A stretch of 64,000 bases of DNA from Nocardioides marinisabuli (GTDB lineage Bacteria > Actinomycetota > Actinomycetes > Propionibacteriales > Nocardioidaceae), in contig NZ_CP059163.1 of NCBI RefSeq assembly GCF_013466785.1, positions 2,604,001 to 2,668,000 on the forward strand. The letters are read 5' to 3'. Both the position numbers and the translations under genes were made by a program. Shown here in pieces: positions 45,066 through 53,791 of the stretch (position 1 is its first letter; each line of letters starts with the position of its first letter). Under the pieces are notes generated by a model. It was not told the origin of the DNA. It made no database searches and saw only the letters and a program-made list of their open reading frames with translations.

Positions 45066-46364
45066 ATGGCGATGACCCACGCCGACGCCCGCCGGGCGTC
45101 GGCTCCCTCCCGGCTGCCCGGTCACTCCGAGACGCTCGAGCAGCTCGACCACGCGCTGCGCGAGGCGGTGCGACGCGAGGGCGTCGACCCCCAGCGCGAC
45201 CCGGGCGTCGTACGCCGCCTGGCTGAGGCGCTGGTGCGGGCGCACGACGACAGGAGCCTGACCGGGGCGGTGGCGCCGGTCGGCGACCTCGAGGCGATGG
45301 TCGACGAGCTGGTCGCGCGGGTCTCGGGCTTCGGGGCGTTGCAGCCGCTGCTGGACGACCCGAGCGTCGAGGAGGTGTGGATCAACGACCCGAGCCGGGT
45401 CTTCGTGGCCCGCAACGGGCGCCACGAGCTGACCAACCTGATGCTCACCCAGGCACAGGTCGCCGAGCTGGTGGAGCGGATGCTCAAGTCCAGCGGGCGG
45501 CGCGTCGACATGAGCCGCCCCTTCGTCGACGCGATGCTGCCCGAGGGACACCGGCTGCACGTGGTCCTCGAGGGGATCAGCCGTGGCTTCTCCGCCGTGA
45601 ACATCCGCAAGTTCGTGCTGCGCGCGGCCCGGCTGGGCGACCTGGTCGAGCTGGGCAGCCTGACCCCGCAGGCCGCGGAGTTCCTGCAGGCCTCGGTGCG
45701 GGCCGGGCTCAACATCCTGGTCTCCGGCGGCACCCAGGCCGGCAAGACGACGATGCTGAACTGCCTGGCGGCCGCGATCCCCGGCAGCGAGCGGGTGATC
45801 TCGGCCGAGGAGGTCTTCGAGCTGCGCTTCCCGCACCCCGACTGGGTGCCGCTGCAGACCCGCCAGGCCGGGTTGGAGGGCACCGGAGAGATCCGGCTGC
45901 GCGACCTGGTCAAGGAGACGCTGCGGATGCGGCCGAGCCGGGTGATCGTGGGGGAGGTGCGGGCCGAGGAGTGCCTCGACCTGGTGCTGGCGCTGAACTC
46001 CGGGCTGCCTGGCATGTGCACCCTGCACGCCAACTCCGCGCGCGAGGCGCTGGTGAAGATGTGCACGCTGCCGCTGCTGGCGGGTGAGAACATCGGCTCG
46101 CGCTTCGTGGTGCCGACCGTCGCCTCGTCGGTCGACCTGGTGGTTCATCTGGGTCTCGACCACCGGGGTCGGCGGCACGTAGAGGAGATCGTGGCGGTGC
46201 CGGGGCGCACCGAGAACGACATCATCGAGGTCGAGCCGATCTTCCGGCGTACCCAGGGCGAGCTGCGCCGCGCGCAGGGGATGCCGCCGCGCACCGAGCT
46301 CTACGAGCGTCACGGCATCGACGTACGCCGCCTGCTCGCGGTGGGCGCGGAGCAGGAGGTCTGA
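45066..46364 (+). CDS. tadA: CpaF/TadA-type pilus assembly ATPase
   Basis: 432 aa secretion ATPase that powers Flp pilus extension. N-terminal domain (about 1-150) then RecA-like core with Walker A GGTQAGKT, Asp box HPDWVPLQTRQ region, Walker B VIVGEVRAEECLDLV and His box LHANSAREAL. Ribosome site TCGGAGGGAG precedes ATG 45066. First gene of a seven-gene operon. The CpaB- and CpaE-like genes that often accompany it lie at the start of the window. Confidence 0.92.
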   Translation: MAMTHADARRASAPSRLPGHSETLEQLDHALREAVRREGVDPQRDPGVVRRLAEALVRAHDDRSLTGAVAPVGDLEAMVDELVARVSGFGALQPLLDDPSVEEVWINDPSRVFVARNGRHELTNLMLTQAQVAELVERMLKSSGRRVDMSRPFVDAMLPEGHRLHVVLEGISRGFSAVNIRKFVLRAARLGDLVELGSLTPQAAEFLQASVRAGLNILVSGGTQAGKTTMLNCLAAAIPGSERVISAEEVFELRFPHPDWVPLQTRQAGLEGTGEIRLRDLVKETLRMRPSRVIVGEVRAEECLDLVLALNSGLPGMCTLHANSAREALVKMCTLPLLAGENIGSRFVVPTVASSVDLVVHLGLDHRGRRHVEEIVAVPGRTENDIIEVEPIFRRTQGELRRAQGMPPRTELYERHGIDVRRLLAVGAEQEV

Positions 46365-46366
46365 GC

Positions 46367-47221
46367 GTGGGCGCGCTGGTGGGTCTCGGGGTGGGGGTCG
46401 GGCTGCTGCTCATCTGGTCGGCCTTCACTATGCCGCGGCGACCTCGCGCGACCTCGACCGGACCGGGGCGGCTGGAACGGCTGCTGGGCTCCGCGGGGCT
46501 GCGGGGCGTGTCCTCGACGTCCTTCGTGCTGATGTGCGCGGTTGCGGGTGTCGGGGCCGCGCTGCTGGTGCAGCTGGTCTCCCGGACCCCGCCGGTCGCG
46601 GTCGTCTTCGGGGTGCTGGCGGCCTACCTGCCAGTGACGGTGGTCGCGGCCCGGGCGCGGCGGCGGCTGCGCGAGTTCGCCGAGGTGTGGCCCGAGGCGG
46701 TCGACAACCTGTCCTCCGCGGTGCGCGCCGGCATGTCGCTGCCCGACGCGCTCTCGGCGCTGGGCACCCGGGGGCCGGAGCCGCTGCGCGAGGCGTTCAC
46801 CGGTTTCGCCCTCGACTACCAGGTCACCGGCCGGTTCGGCGAGAGCCTCGACCGCCTCAAGGACCGCCTGGCCGACCCGGTCGGCGACCGTGTCGTCGAG
46901 GGCCTGCGGGTGGCCCGCGAGGTCGGCGGCGGCGAGCTGGGCCGGCTGCTGCGCAACCTGTCGGGCTACCTGCGCGAGGACGCCCGCACCCGCTCCGAGC
47001 TCGAGTCGCGGCAGGCCTGGACGGTCAACGGGGCCCGCCTCGCGGTCGCGGCGCCGTGGGTGGTGCTGCTGCTGATGTCGTTGCAGAGCGACGTGATCCG
47101 CCGCTACGCCTCACCGGCCGGGGTCGTGGTGCTCGCCGTCGGGGCCGGGCTGTGCGTGCTGGCCTACCGCCTGATGATGCGCATCGGCCGGCTGCCCACC
47201 GAGAGGCGGATCCTGTCGTGA
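46367..47221 (+). CDS. tadB: TadB-like inner-membrane platform protein
   Basis: 284 aa, type II secretion F-domain family. Two N-terminal helices, the F domain EVWPEAVDNLSSAVRAGMSLPDALSALG, and two C-terminal helices. Works as the membrane platform contacted by TadA. GTG 46367 is 2 bp after the TadA stop; overlaps TadC gene by 4 bp. Confidence 0.88.
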   Translation: MGALVGLGVGVGLLLIWSAFTMPRRPRATSTGPGRLERLLGSAGLRGVSSTSFVLMCAVAGVGAALLVQLVSRTPPVAVVFGVLAAYLPVTVVAARARRRLREFAEVWPEAVDNLSSAVRAGMSLPDALSALGTRGPEPLREAFTGFALDYQVTGRFGESLDRLKDRLADPVGDRVVEGLRVAREVGGGELGRLLRNLSGYLREDARTRSELESRQAWTVNGARLAVAAPWVVLLLMSLQSDVIRRYASPAGVVVLAVGAGLCVLAYRLMMRIGRLPTERRILS

Positions 47222-48156
47222 GCCTGACGATGTGGGGTGCCCTGCTGGGGGCCACGACCGCCGCCGGGCTGCTGCTGGTCGCGGCGCGGCTGCGCGTCGT
47301 ACGCCGCCCGCAGCTGGCCGACCGGGTGCTGCCCTACCTGCGGGACCTGCCGCAGGCGGGGCGCCCGGCCGCGGGGCCGAAGCTCGAGGGCGGGTCGTCG
47401 GTGGTGGTCGCCGTCTTCGGACCGGTGCTGCGCTCCCTGGCCCAGAGCGTGGAGCGGGTGCTGGGTGGCGCGACCTCGGTGCGCCGGCGGCTGGCGCGGG
47501 CCGGCATCGACAGGAGCGTGCACGAGTTCCGCGTCGAGCAGGTCCAGTGGGGGCTGGTGGCGTTCTCGCTGGCGGCGGCCTGGGGGCTGCTGCGCACCCT
47601 GGGCGACCCGGGAGCGGTGGTGAGCTCGGCGCTGGTGTGCGCCATCGCCTTCGTGGTCGGTGTGCTCGCCCGCGACAACCACCTCTCGGCCCAGGTCCGC
47701 ACCCGCGAGCGCCGCATCCTCGCCGAGTTCCCGACCGTCGCCGAGCTGCTCGCGCTGGCGGTGGCCGCCGGGGAGAGCCCGGTCGGCGCGCTCGACCGCG
47801 TGGTGAGCCGCTCCGGCGGCGAGCTGTCGGCCGACCTGGCCCGGGTGCTCGCGCAGGTGCGCACCGGTGAGCCGGTCGGCTCCGCCTTCGACACCCTGGC
47901 CGCCACCAGCGGCCTGCCGCTGGTCTCCCGCTTCGCGCAGGGCATCGCCACCGCCGTCGAGCGCGGCACCCCGCTGGCCGACGTGCTGCACGCCCAGGCC
48001 GCCGACGTCCGCGAGGCCGGCCGGCGCGAGCTCATCGAGTCGGCGGCCCGGCGCGAGGTGCTGATGATGGTGCCCGTCGTGTTCCTGGTGCTGCCCGTGA
48101 CCATCATCTTCGCCTTCTGGCCCGGCGTCGTCGGGCTCGACCTGACGACCCCATGA
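47218..48156 (+). CDS. tadC: TadC-like inner-membrane platform protein
   Basis: 312 aa, second F-domain protein: ILAEFPTVAELLALAVAAGESPVGALDRV is the F-domain core, with membrane helices before and after (VLMMVPVVFLVLPVTIIFAFWPGVVGL). GTG overlaps the tadB stop. Pairs with TadB. Confidence 0.88.
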   Translation: MSLTMWGALLGATTAAGLLLVAARLRVVRRPQLADRVLPYLRDLPQAGRPAAGPKLEGGSSVVVAVFGPVLRSLAQSVERVLGGATSVRRRLARAGIDRSVHEFRVEQVQWGLVAFSLAAAWGLLRTLGDPGAVVSSALVCAIAFVVGVLARDNHLSAQVRTRERRILAEFPTVAELLALAVAAGESPVGALDRVVSRSGGELSADLARVLAQVRTGEPVGSAFDTLAATSGLPLVSRFAQGIATAVERGTPLADVLHAQAADVREAGRRELIESAARREVLMMVPVVFLVLPVTIIFAFWPGVVGLDLTTP

Positions 48157-48179
48157 CCCTCTCGGGAAAGGACACCCAC

Positions 48180-48392
48180 ATGACATCCCTCCTCGCGCAC
48201 CGACTGGTGCTGCTCTGGCTCGCCCTGGTGGCACCCGCCCACCGCAGCGGCCCGCGCCGCGACGAGCGCGGCGACGTGCCCGGGTGGGTGCTGGTGACCG
48301 TGATGTCGGCCGGCATCGTGGTCGCGATCGGCTCGATCGCCCAGGACGAGCTGGGGCAGATGCTGCGCAACGCGCTCAACAAGGTGAAGTAG
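48180..48392 (+). CDS. Flp-type pilin precursor
   Basis: 70 aa. Leader with basic residues ends in DERG, followed by a hydrophobic segment (VPGWVLVTVMSAGIVVAIGSI), which is the pattern for class IVb prepilin processing after Gly, then a short C-terminal helix. The Glu at mature position +5 of typical pilins is absent. Ribosome site GGGAAAGGA precedes ATG 48180; an ATG at 48153 is possible but less well placed. Next gene overlaps the stop by one base. Confidence 0.7.
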   Translation: MTSLLAHRLVLLWLALVAPAHRSGPRRDERGDVPGWVLVTVMSAGIVVAIGSIAQDELGQMLRNALNKVK

Positions 48393-48781
48393 TGCCGCTG
48401 CTGCGTCGGCGCAGCTGCCGCGGCGCGGCCATCGTCGACTTCGTCCTGGTGCTGGTCGTGCTCGTGCCGCTGGTGCTGGGCATCCTGCAGGTCTCGTTGG
48501 TGCTGCTGGTGCGCAACACCCTGGCCTCGGCCGCCTCCGAGGGCGCCCGGTACGCCGCCACGGCCGGTCGCGGCGAGGGCGACGGGATCGCGCGCACCCG
48601 CAGTCAGATCGACGGCGCAGTCTCGGGCCGCTTCGCCCAGGACGTCACCGCCCGCACCGTGCTGGTCGACGGCGCACCCACCGTCGTGGTCACCGTGCGG
48701 GCGACCGTGCCCGCGCTGGGCCTGGGAGGCCCGGGGGTGGGCATCGAGGTCGCCGGCCACGCGGTCGAGGAGGAGCAGTGA
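48392..48781 (+). CDS. TadE-like pseudopilin
   Basis: 129 aa. RRRSCRGAAIVDFVLVLVVLVPLVLGILQVSLVLLVRNTLASAASEGARYAAT is the TadE signature: a short basic leader, long N-terminal helix and the ASEGARYA segment. GTG start inside the pilin stop. Minor pilin of the tad system. Confidence 0.85.
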   Translation: MPLLRRRSCRGAAIVDFVLVLVVLVPLVLGILQVSLVLLVRNTLASAASEGARYAATAGRGEGDGIARTRSQIDGAVSGRFAQDVTARTVLVDGAPTVVVTVRATVPALGLGGPGVGIEVAGHAVEEEQ

Positions 48782-49236
48782 GCCGGCGGCCGGTGGGTCG
48801 GCGGTACCGCGACGAGACCGGCAGCGCCCTGGTCGAGCTGGTCTGGCTGGGCGTCCTGCTCCTGGTGCCGATGCTGTGGATCGTCGTCAGCGTCTTCGAG
48901 GTCCAGCGCGGTGCCTTCGGCGTGGAGTCGGCAGCCCGGTCGGCGGCGCGGGCCTACGCCCTGGCCCCCGACGACGCCAGCGGCCACGACCGCGCGAGGG
49001 CAGCGGCCCGGCAGGCGCTGGCCGACCAGGGCCTCGACGACGTCCCCGTCACCGTGGACGTGCGCTGCGGCGAGCTGGCCGACTGCCACTCCGGGACCGC
49101 GGTCATCACGGTGCGTGTCGACTCGAAGGTCGAGCTGCCCTTGATGCCCGACGTGCTCGGCGGGGGAGCACCCAGCTTCGCGCTGGCCTCCAGCCACACC
49201 GTCCCGATCGGGCAGTACCAGGAGATCACCCGATGA
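48778..49236 (+). CDS. TadE/TadF-like pseudopilin
   Basis: 152 aa. DETGSALVELVWLGVLLLVPMLWIVVSVFEVQRGAFGVESAARSAARAYALA has the Glu-containing hydrophobic N-terminal segment of pseudopilins. C-terminal part has a Cys pair (RCGELADC). Overlaps both neighbours by 4 bp. Confidence 0.8.
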   Translation: MSRRPVGRRYRDETGSALVELVWLGVLLLVPMLWIVVSVFEVQRGAFGVESAARSAARAYALAPDDASGHDRARAAARQALADQGLDDVPVTVDVRCGELADCHSGTAVITVRVDSKVELPLMPDVLGGGAPSFALASSHTVPIGQYQEITR

Positions 49237-49691
49237 GGCCCCGACCCACGAGCCGGCGCGACGAGCGGGGCCAGGTCAGCGTGCTGATCGTCGGGTTCGC
49301 CTTCGTGCTCGCGCTGGGGGTGGCGGTGGTGGTCGATGTCAGCGCCGCCTACCTGCAGCGCTCCGGGCTCAGCACCCTGGCCGACGGCGCCGCGCTGTAC
49401 GGCGCCGACGCGGGCGCGACCGGGGCGTCGACGTACACCGAGGGCGTGCCGCAGGACCAGCTCGCCCTCGACGCCGGGGTCGCCCGGGCCGGGGTGGCCG
49501 ACTACCTGCGCAGCGTCGGTGCTCACGAGGAGTACCCCGGTCTGCGGTTCGTGGTCGTCGTCGACCAGGCCCGCTCGTCGGTGCAGGTGCGCCTCAGCGC
49601 CCCGCTCGACCTGCCGCTGAGCATGCCCGGCGCCCCCGAAGCGCCCGCGGTCTCGGCCGAGGGGTCGGCCGTCTCCGACGTCGAGCGGTGA
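49233..49691 (+). CDS. TadG-like pilus-associated protein
   Basis: 152 aa. DERGQVSVLIVGFAFVLALGVAVVVDVSAAYLQRSGLSTLADGAALYGAD matches the putative Flp pilus-assembly TadG N-terminus; it lacks the large von Willebrand domain of longer TadG. End of the tad operon. No prepilin peptidase gene is found in the window. Confidence 0.8.
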   Translation: MRPRPTSRRDERGQVSVLIVGFAFVLALGVAVVVDVSAAYLQRSGLSTLADGAALYGADAGATGASTYTEGVPQDQLALDAGVARAGVADYLRSVGAHEEYPGLRFVVVVDQARSSVQVRLSAPLDLPLSMPGAPEAPAVSAEGSAVSDVER

Positions 49692-49712
49692 GCCCGGCCC
49701 TGGCGGCAGCCG

Positions 49713-50255
49713 TCAGACGAGGGCCTCGCTGCCTTCCTCCAGCCGTCGGAAGTGCTCGATCGGGAGCTCGGCCTCGGCGTACCGAGCCCAGACCAGGACG
49801 TCCCAGTCGGCCTCGGCGGCGGCGAAGGTCCACCCAGGCGGCATGTCCTGTCGACGCAGCCGGTGGTCCTCCTCCACGGTGACGACGGCCATGGGCAGGC
49901 GCAGGAGCCGCAGGAGCACGGTGGTGTCGGTCAGCCGGCCCGACTCCGCGAGCTCGAGCAGGTGCTTGCTCACCACCCGCATCGGCACCACGTGCTCGCC
50001 GGTCGTGCCGACGACGCTGCCGTCCTCCGCCCTGGTCCGCGGCTGGTCCTTGAGCCGCATCGCATCCGGCGACCACCAGGCGCCGGCCGACCGCCTGCGG
50101 TGGCCCTGCTGCGTCTCCCGCGGCTTGGCCCAGATGTAGTCGATGTCGTCACGGATGATCTTGGTCCGGTTCAGGTCGGGGCGCCCCACGAGCAGGTGGA
50201 CCATGCCCAGGATCAGGGCGGCGTCCTGCTCGTCGTCGGGCGTCGGGCGCGTCAC
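49713..50255 (-). CDS. Protein of unknown function with EHVVP motif
   Basis: 180 aa, no signal or membrane segment. GEHVVPMRVVSKHLLELAESG recalls the His-containing core of HNH-like proteins, and the later VVTVEEDHRLRRQDMPPGW and VWARYAEAELPIEHF look conserved in style, but no full HNH triad can be seen. GTG 50255 overlaps the stop of the large membrane protein upstream by 4 bp. The pair interrupts the space between tad and gntP. I do not assign a function; nuclease is one possibility. Confidence 0.6.
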   Translation of the reverse strand: MTRPTPDDEQDAALILGMVHLLVGRPDLNRTKIIRDDIDYIWAKPRETQQGHRRRSAGAWWSPDAMRLKDQPRTRAEDGSVVGTTGEHVVPMRVVSKHLLELAESGRLTDTTVLLRLLRLPMAVVTVEEDHRLRRQDMPPGWTFAAAEADWDVLVWARYAEAELPIEHFRRLEEGSEALV

Positions 50256-52039
50256 GGGACGGAGCCGTCCGCCGTGCCGCGCTTCTCGGCCAGCCCGGTG
50301 ACACCCACGACCAGCAGGCCCAGCAGCAGCAGGCTCAGTCCTTTGACGAAGGCCAGGGCGAGGGTCAGCCACGGGGACTCGGGCCACACCGTCTGGGCCT
50401 GTCCCAGGGAGATCGGGGACAGCACCGTGTCCGTGGCGTACAGCAGCGACCACGCGCCCCTGTCCATGAAGGACTCCCACCACCCGTCGGGAAGCGTGGA
50501 CGGGTTGGCCAACGGTGACTGGACGAACTGGTGGGCGAAGGAGAAGGTCACCACAACGGCGACGACCAGCAGACCCAGCAGCCACCACAGCGCCCGGACG
50601 TTGCTGTAGAAGTAGCGGACGGTGGGCCCCAGCACCAACCGCTCAGCCCACCCCCATGGCTCGTGCCGGGTGCGTGCCTTGGCCCCCAGCACACCGAACT
50701 CCGTCGCGGCACGCGCCCTCCCGGACCGGCGCAACGCCTGCTCGAGCTGGTTCCAGACCTCCTCCGGCAACGAGGCGGACGATGCCGTGAGCCAGTCGTG
50801 GAGGCGACGGGCGGCCGCCGCGTCGGACTTCTTGCCCGGGGTGTCCTCGACGTCGGCGAGACCCACGCTGCCGATCCTGACGGACCTGCTCACCTCGAAC
50901 GGGATGGCGCCCTCGTCCGGCGGGATCCAGAGCTTCCCGAAGCGGGCGCCGTCGATCACCGTCCGGAACGTCGTCGCAGTCGAGGAGGAGGACGCCTCCG
51001 GGTTGGCCGGTGAGAACTCGCCGATCACCGCGTCGGGGATGAACAGCTGTCCGAGGCCTCGACATCCCCAGAAGCGCAGGCTCGACGCGACTTCGATCGA
51101 GGAGGCGTTGAGTGCCCCCCGCTCGCGGTGGAACGCCTGCCCGACGGGGGTGAAGTCGCACGAGTCGAAGGACAGCCACGGCACCACCAGGTGGTTCGCG
51201 CTCACCCAGTGGTGGAAGTCGCAGCCCTCGAAGCCGAGCGGGAAGTCGAGTCGCAACCAGTTCAGGTTGAGCTCTCCGCCGATCACGACCTCACGCAGCC
51301 TCAGACCCTGGGGGTTGGCCACCTGGCCGCTGGCTCCCGTCGCGAAGTCGGCGAGCACGCTGCGCAGGACCTCCGCGTCGATGTACGCCGTGGCGGTGGG
51401 GGTCTCCAGGAAGGCACCGCTGACGTCCTCGTCGCTGCGCACCGGCAACGGGTCCCCGTGCTCGTCGACGGCGTTCACGATGGTGCCCGTGACCAGCGCG
51501 CGGCTGATCTCCTCGGGCGAGACGACCCGCAGCTCGTCGAGGTACTCCTGCAAGGACGAGGCCTTGGTCCGGGCCAGGCGTTGCCCGTACTCCTTGGTCT
51601 CGAGCAGCTGCTGGACGACCGGCACGTGCTGCGGGGCCAGGTGCGAGACGTCCGCGAGGAAGTCGCGGTACCCGGGGGAGCCGAGCAGCGTGGTGAGGTC
51701 GGGCAGGCCCGAGCCGTCTGCCTGCGACCGCTCGGCGACCAGAGTGGTGGCGGGCTTGAAGGACGCCGGCTCGTGGCAGCGTCGCATCAGGTCGACATAG
51801 GTGGGCAGCGAGATGGCGCGCAGCGCCACCAACATGTCCAGGTGCTGCTCAGCAAAGCTCACGAAAGGGTCCTCGGGGCGGTCAGGGGCGCCCTGCTGGC
51901 GTCCGCGTGGGACCACCCAAAGCGCCACGGAACCCTGGAGGAGCGACGTCCGGACATCCCGGACAAGTCCGTACAAGTGGAACCAGGCAGCCTGGGCTTC
52001 CGGAGGCCGATCCCCCCAGCCCGACGGGCGCTTGATCAC
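50252..52039 (-). CDS. Large membrane-anchored protein with pentapeptide-like region
   Basis: 595 aa, GTG start. About residues 235-400 carry irregular repeats (GLRLREVVIGGELNLNWLRLDFPLGFEGCDF, VPWLSFDSCDF, SLRFWGCRGLGQLFI) like the right-handed beta-helix of pentapeptide-type proteins. Similar regions occur in actinobacterial proteins loosely called membrane-associated oxidoreductases. The C-terminus has two or three helices (ALWWLLGLLVVAVVVTF, LALAFVKGLSLLLLGLLVVGV). The N-terminal 230 residues are helical and unassigned. Codon choice is slightly less GC-biased than neighbours, by eye. Operon with the EHVVP protein. Confidence 0.6.
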   Translation of the reverse strand: MIKRPSGWGDRPPEAQAAWFHLYGLVRDVRTSLLQGSVALWVVPRGRQQGAPDRPEDPFVSFAEQHLDMLVALRAISLPTYVDLMRRCHEPASFKPATTLVAERSQADGSGLPDLTTLLGSPGYRDFLADVSHLAPQHVPVVQQLLETKEYGQRLARTKASSLQEYLDELRVVSPEEISRALVTGTIVNAVDEHGDPLPVRSDEDVSGAFLETPTATAYIDAEVLRSVLADFATGASGQVANPQGLRLREVVIGGELNLNWLRLDFPLGFEGCDFHHWVSANHLVVPWLSFDSCDFTPVGQAFHRERGALNASSIEVASSLRFWGCRGLGQLFIPDAVIGEFSPANPEASSSSTATTFRTVIDGARFGKLWIPPDEGAIPFEVSRSVRIGSVGLADVEDTPGKKSDAAAARRLHDWLTASSASLPEEVWNQLEQALRRSGRARAATEFGVLGAKARTRHEPWGWAERLVLGPTVRYFYSNVRALWWLLGLLVVAVVVTFSFAHQFVQSPLANPSTLPDGWWESFMDRGAWSLLYATDTVLSPISLGQAQTVWPESPWLTLALAFVKGLSLLLLGLLVVGVTGLAEKRGTADGSVP

Positions 52040-52124
52040 ACCTGTCTAGTCAGGTCACAACCCACCGGCACTTCTGTGTGAGCCGGGCACATACCTCTCC
52101 GGCCAGAGCGTGCGTAGCGTCACC

Positions 52125-52164
52125 CTGATGCACGAGACCGCCGTCACACCCCGCGACGGCGGTC
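52125..52164 (+). promoter_or_regulatory. gntP-like leader: -10 element and hairpin
   Basis: TAGCGT (52125-52130) is a likely -10. Just after it, GACCGCCGTC (52136-52145) and GACGGCGGTC (52155-52164) form a perfect 10-bp inverted repeat with a 9-nt loop, before the ribosome site GGAAGGA at 52174. It may be an operator or an mRNA leader hairpin. Confidence 0.5.
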
Positions 52165-52189
52165 GCCCTGAACGGAAGGAACCCCGCCC

Positions 52190-53728
52190 ATGATCGGGCT
52201 CTTCGGAATCATCCTGTCGCTGGCCCTGTTGATCTTCTTCGCCTACCGCGGCGTCAACGTGATCATCCTGGCCCCGCTGATGGCGCTCCTCGCCACCGCG
52301 TTCGCGGGCGGGCTGCCCATGCTGGCCACCTACACCCAGGTGTTCATGCCGGCACTGGGCAACTACCTCATCACCTACTTCCCGCTGTTCCTGCTCGGCG
52401 CCCTCTTCGGCAAGCTGATGGACGACAGCGGCTCGGCGCGCGCGATCGCCTACTTCATCGTCGAGAAGCTCGGCGACACGAAGGCGATCCTCGCGATCGT
52501 GCTGGCCTGCGGCATCCTCACGTACGGCGGGGTCTCGCTGTTCGTGGTGGCCTTCGCGGTCTTCCCGATCGCGGCCGCGCTCTTCCGCGAGGCCGGGGTG
52601 CCCAAGCGGCTGATCCCCGCGACCATCGCGCTCGGCTCGTTCACGTTCACGATGACCGCCCTGCCCGGCACCCCGCAGATCCAGAACGCCATCCCGGCCC
52701 CGTTCTTCGGCACCAACGCCTTCGCCGCCCCCGGGCTGGGCATCATCGCCGCCATCATGATGTTCGGCGGCGGCACGGCCTGGCTGATGTACCGCGCCAA
52801 GAAGCTCACCGCCGCCGGCGAGACCTACCTGCCCGCCGAGGCACCCAAGGGTCCCGGTCTGCTGGCCCGCGTCACCGGCAAGGGCACCGACCGCGACGAG
52901 CGGGGCAGCACCTCGACCGGCACCTCGGGCGGCACCGCGACCGGCACCGCCCCCGAGGGTGCCGGCACCGCGACGGCCACCGCCGCGACCGGGGAGCCGG
53001 TCGCCACCGACCAGTCGACCCTGCCGCGACCCAGCGTGCTCGTCGCGTTCCTGCCGATCTTCGTGGTCATCGCGCTCAACTACGTGCTGGTCACCTGGGT
53101 CTTCCCGGCCATGGACACCGACTACCTGGCCGGCGACGCCTACGGCAACACCGACATCGACACCGTCGGCGGCATCTGGGCCATCGTGGTGGCCCTGGTC
53201 GTCTCGACGCTGGTCGTCGTCGCCTTCAACCTCAACCGCTTCGGCGACGTCAAGGAGTCGGTCAACACCGGCACCATGGGCTCCTTCCTGCCGATCTTCA
53301 ACACCGCCAGCGAGGTCGGGTACGGCGCCGTCATCGCCTCGCTGCCCGCCTTCCGCACCGTGCGCGACTCGGTGCTGGGCATCTCCGGCAACCCGGTCAT
53401 CTCGCTGGCCGTCGCGGTCAACGTCCTGGCCGGCATCACCGGCTCGGCCTCGGGCGGCATGAGCATCGCCCTGCAGACGCTGGGCGAGCAGTTCCGCGGG
53501 CTGGCCGACGCCCAGGGCATCAGCCTCGAGCTGATGCACCGCGTCACGGTGCTGGCCGCTGGCGGCTTCGACGCCCTGCCCCACAACGGCGCGGTCGTCA
53601 CGGTCCTGGCCATCTGCGGCCTGACCCACCGCCAGTCCTACAAGGACATCTTCGTGGTGGCCGTGGCGATCCCGGTCGTCGCGCTCGTCACCGTGATCAC
53701 CCTCGGCACGCTCTTCGGCGGCTTCTGA
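52190..53728 (+). CDS. GntP-family permease (gluconate/organic acid type)
   Basis: 512 aa, about 12 membrane helices. GNYLITYFPLFLLGALFGKLMDDSGSARAIAYFIVEKLG and GSFTFTMTALPGTPQIQNAIP are typical of GntP/gluconate:H+ symporters. A Thr/Gly/Ala-rich loop of about 50 residues (around 225-275) interrupts the centre and is probably cytoplasmic linker. ATG 52190 follows GGAAGGA. Substrate likely a sugar acid or hydroxy acid; no catabolic gene is next to it. Confidence 0.85.
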   Translation: MIGLFGIILSLALLIFFAYRGVNVIILAPLMALLATAFAGGLPMLATYTQVFMPALGNYLITYFPLFLLGALFGKLMDDSGSARAIAYFIVEKLGDTKAILAIVLACGILTYGGVSLFVVAFAVFPIAAALFREAGVPKRLIPATIALGSFTFTMTALPGTPQIQNAIPAPFFGTNAFAAPGLGIIAAIMMFGGGTAWLMYRAKKLTAAGETYLPAEAPKGPGLLARVTGKGTDRDERGSTSTGTSGGTATGTAPEGAGTATATAATGEPVATDQSTLPRPSVLVAFLPIFVVIALNYVLVTWVFPAMDTDYLAGDAYGNTDIDTVGGIWAIVVALVVSTLVVVAFNLNRFGDVKESVNTGTMGSFLPIFNTASEVGYGAVIASLPAFRTVRDSVLGISGNPVISLAVAVNVLAGITGSASGGMSIALQTLGEQFRGLADAQGISLELMHRVTVLAAGGFDALPHNGAVVTVLAICGLTHRQSYKDIFVVAVAIPVVALVTVITLGTLFGGF

Positions 53729-53751
53729 GCCACCGAGCGGACGCCGGCACC

Positions 53752-53791
53752 CTCACCGGCACCGGGCTCAGAGCAGCCCGGTGCCGGTGAG
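53752..53791. terminator. Perfect 17-bp stem-loop at convergent gene ends
   Basis: Arms 53752-53768 and 53775-53791 are exact reverse complements with a 6-nt loop. It begins 24 bp past the gntP-like stop and covers the last codons and stop of the convergent acyltransferase gene. Confidence 0.8.
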
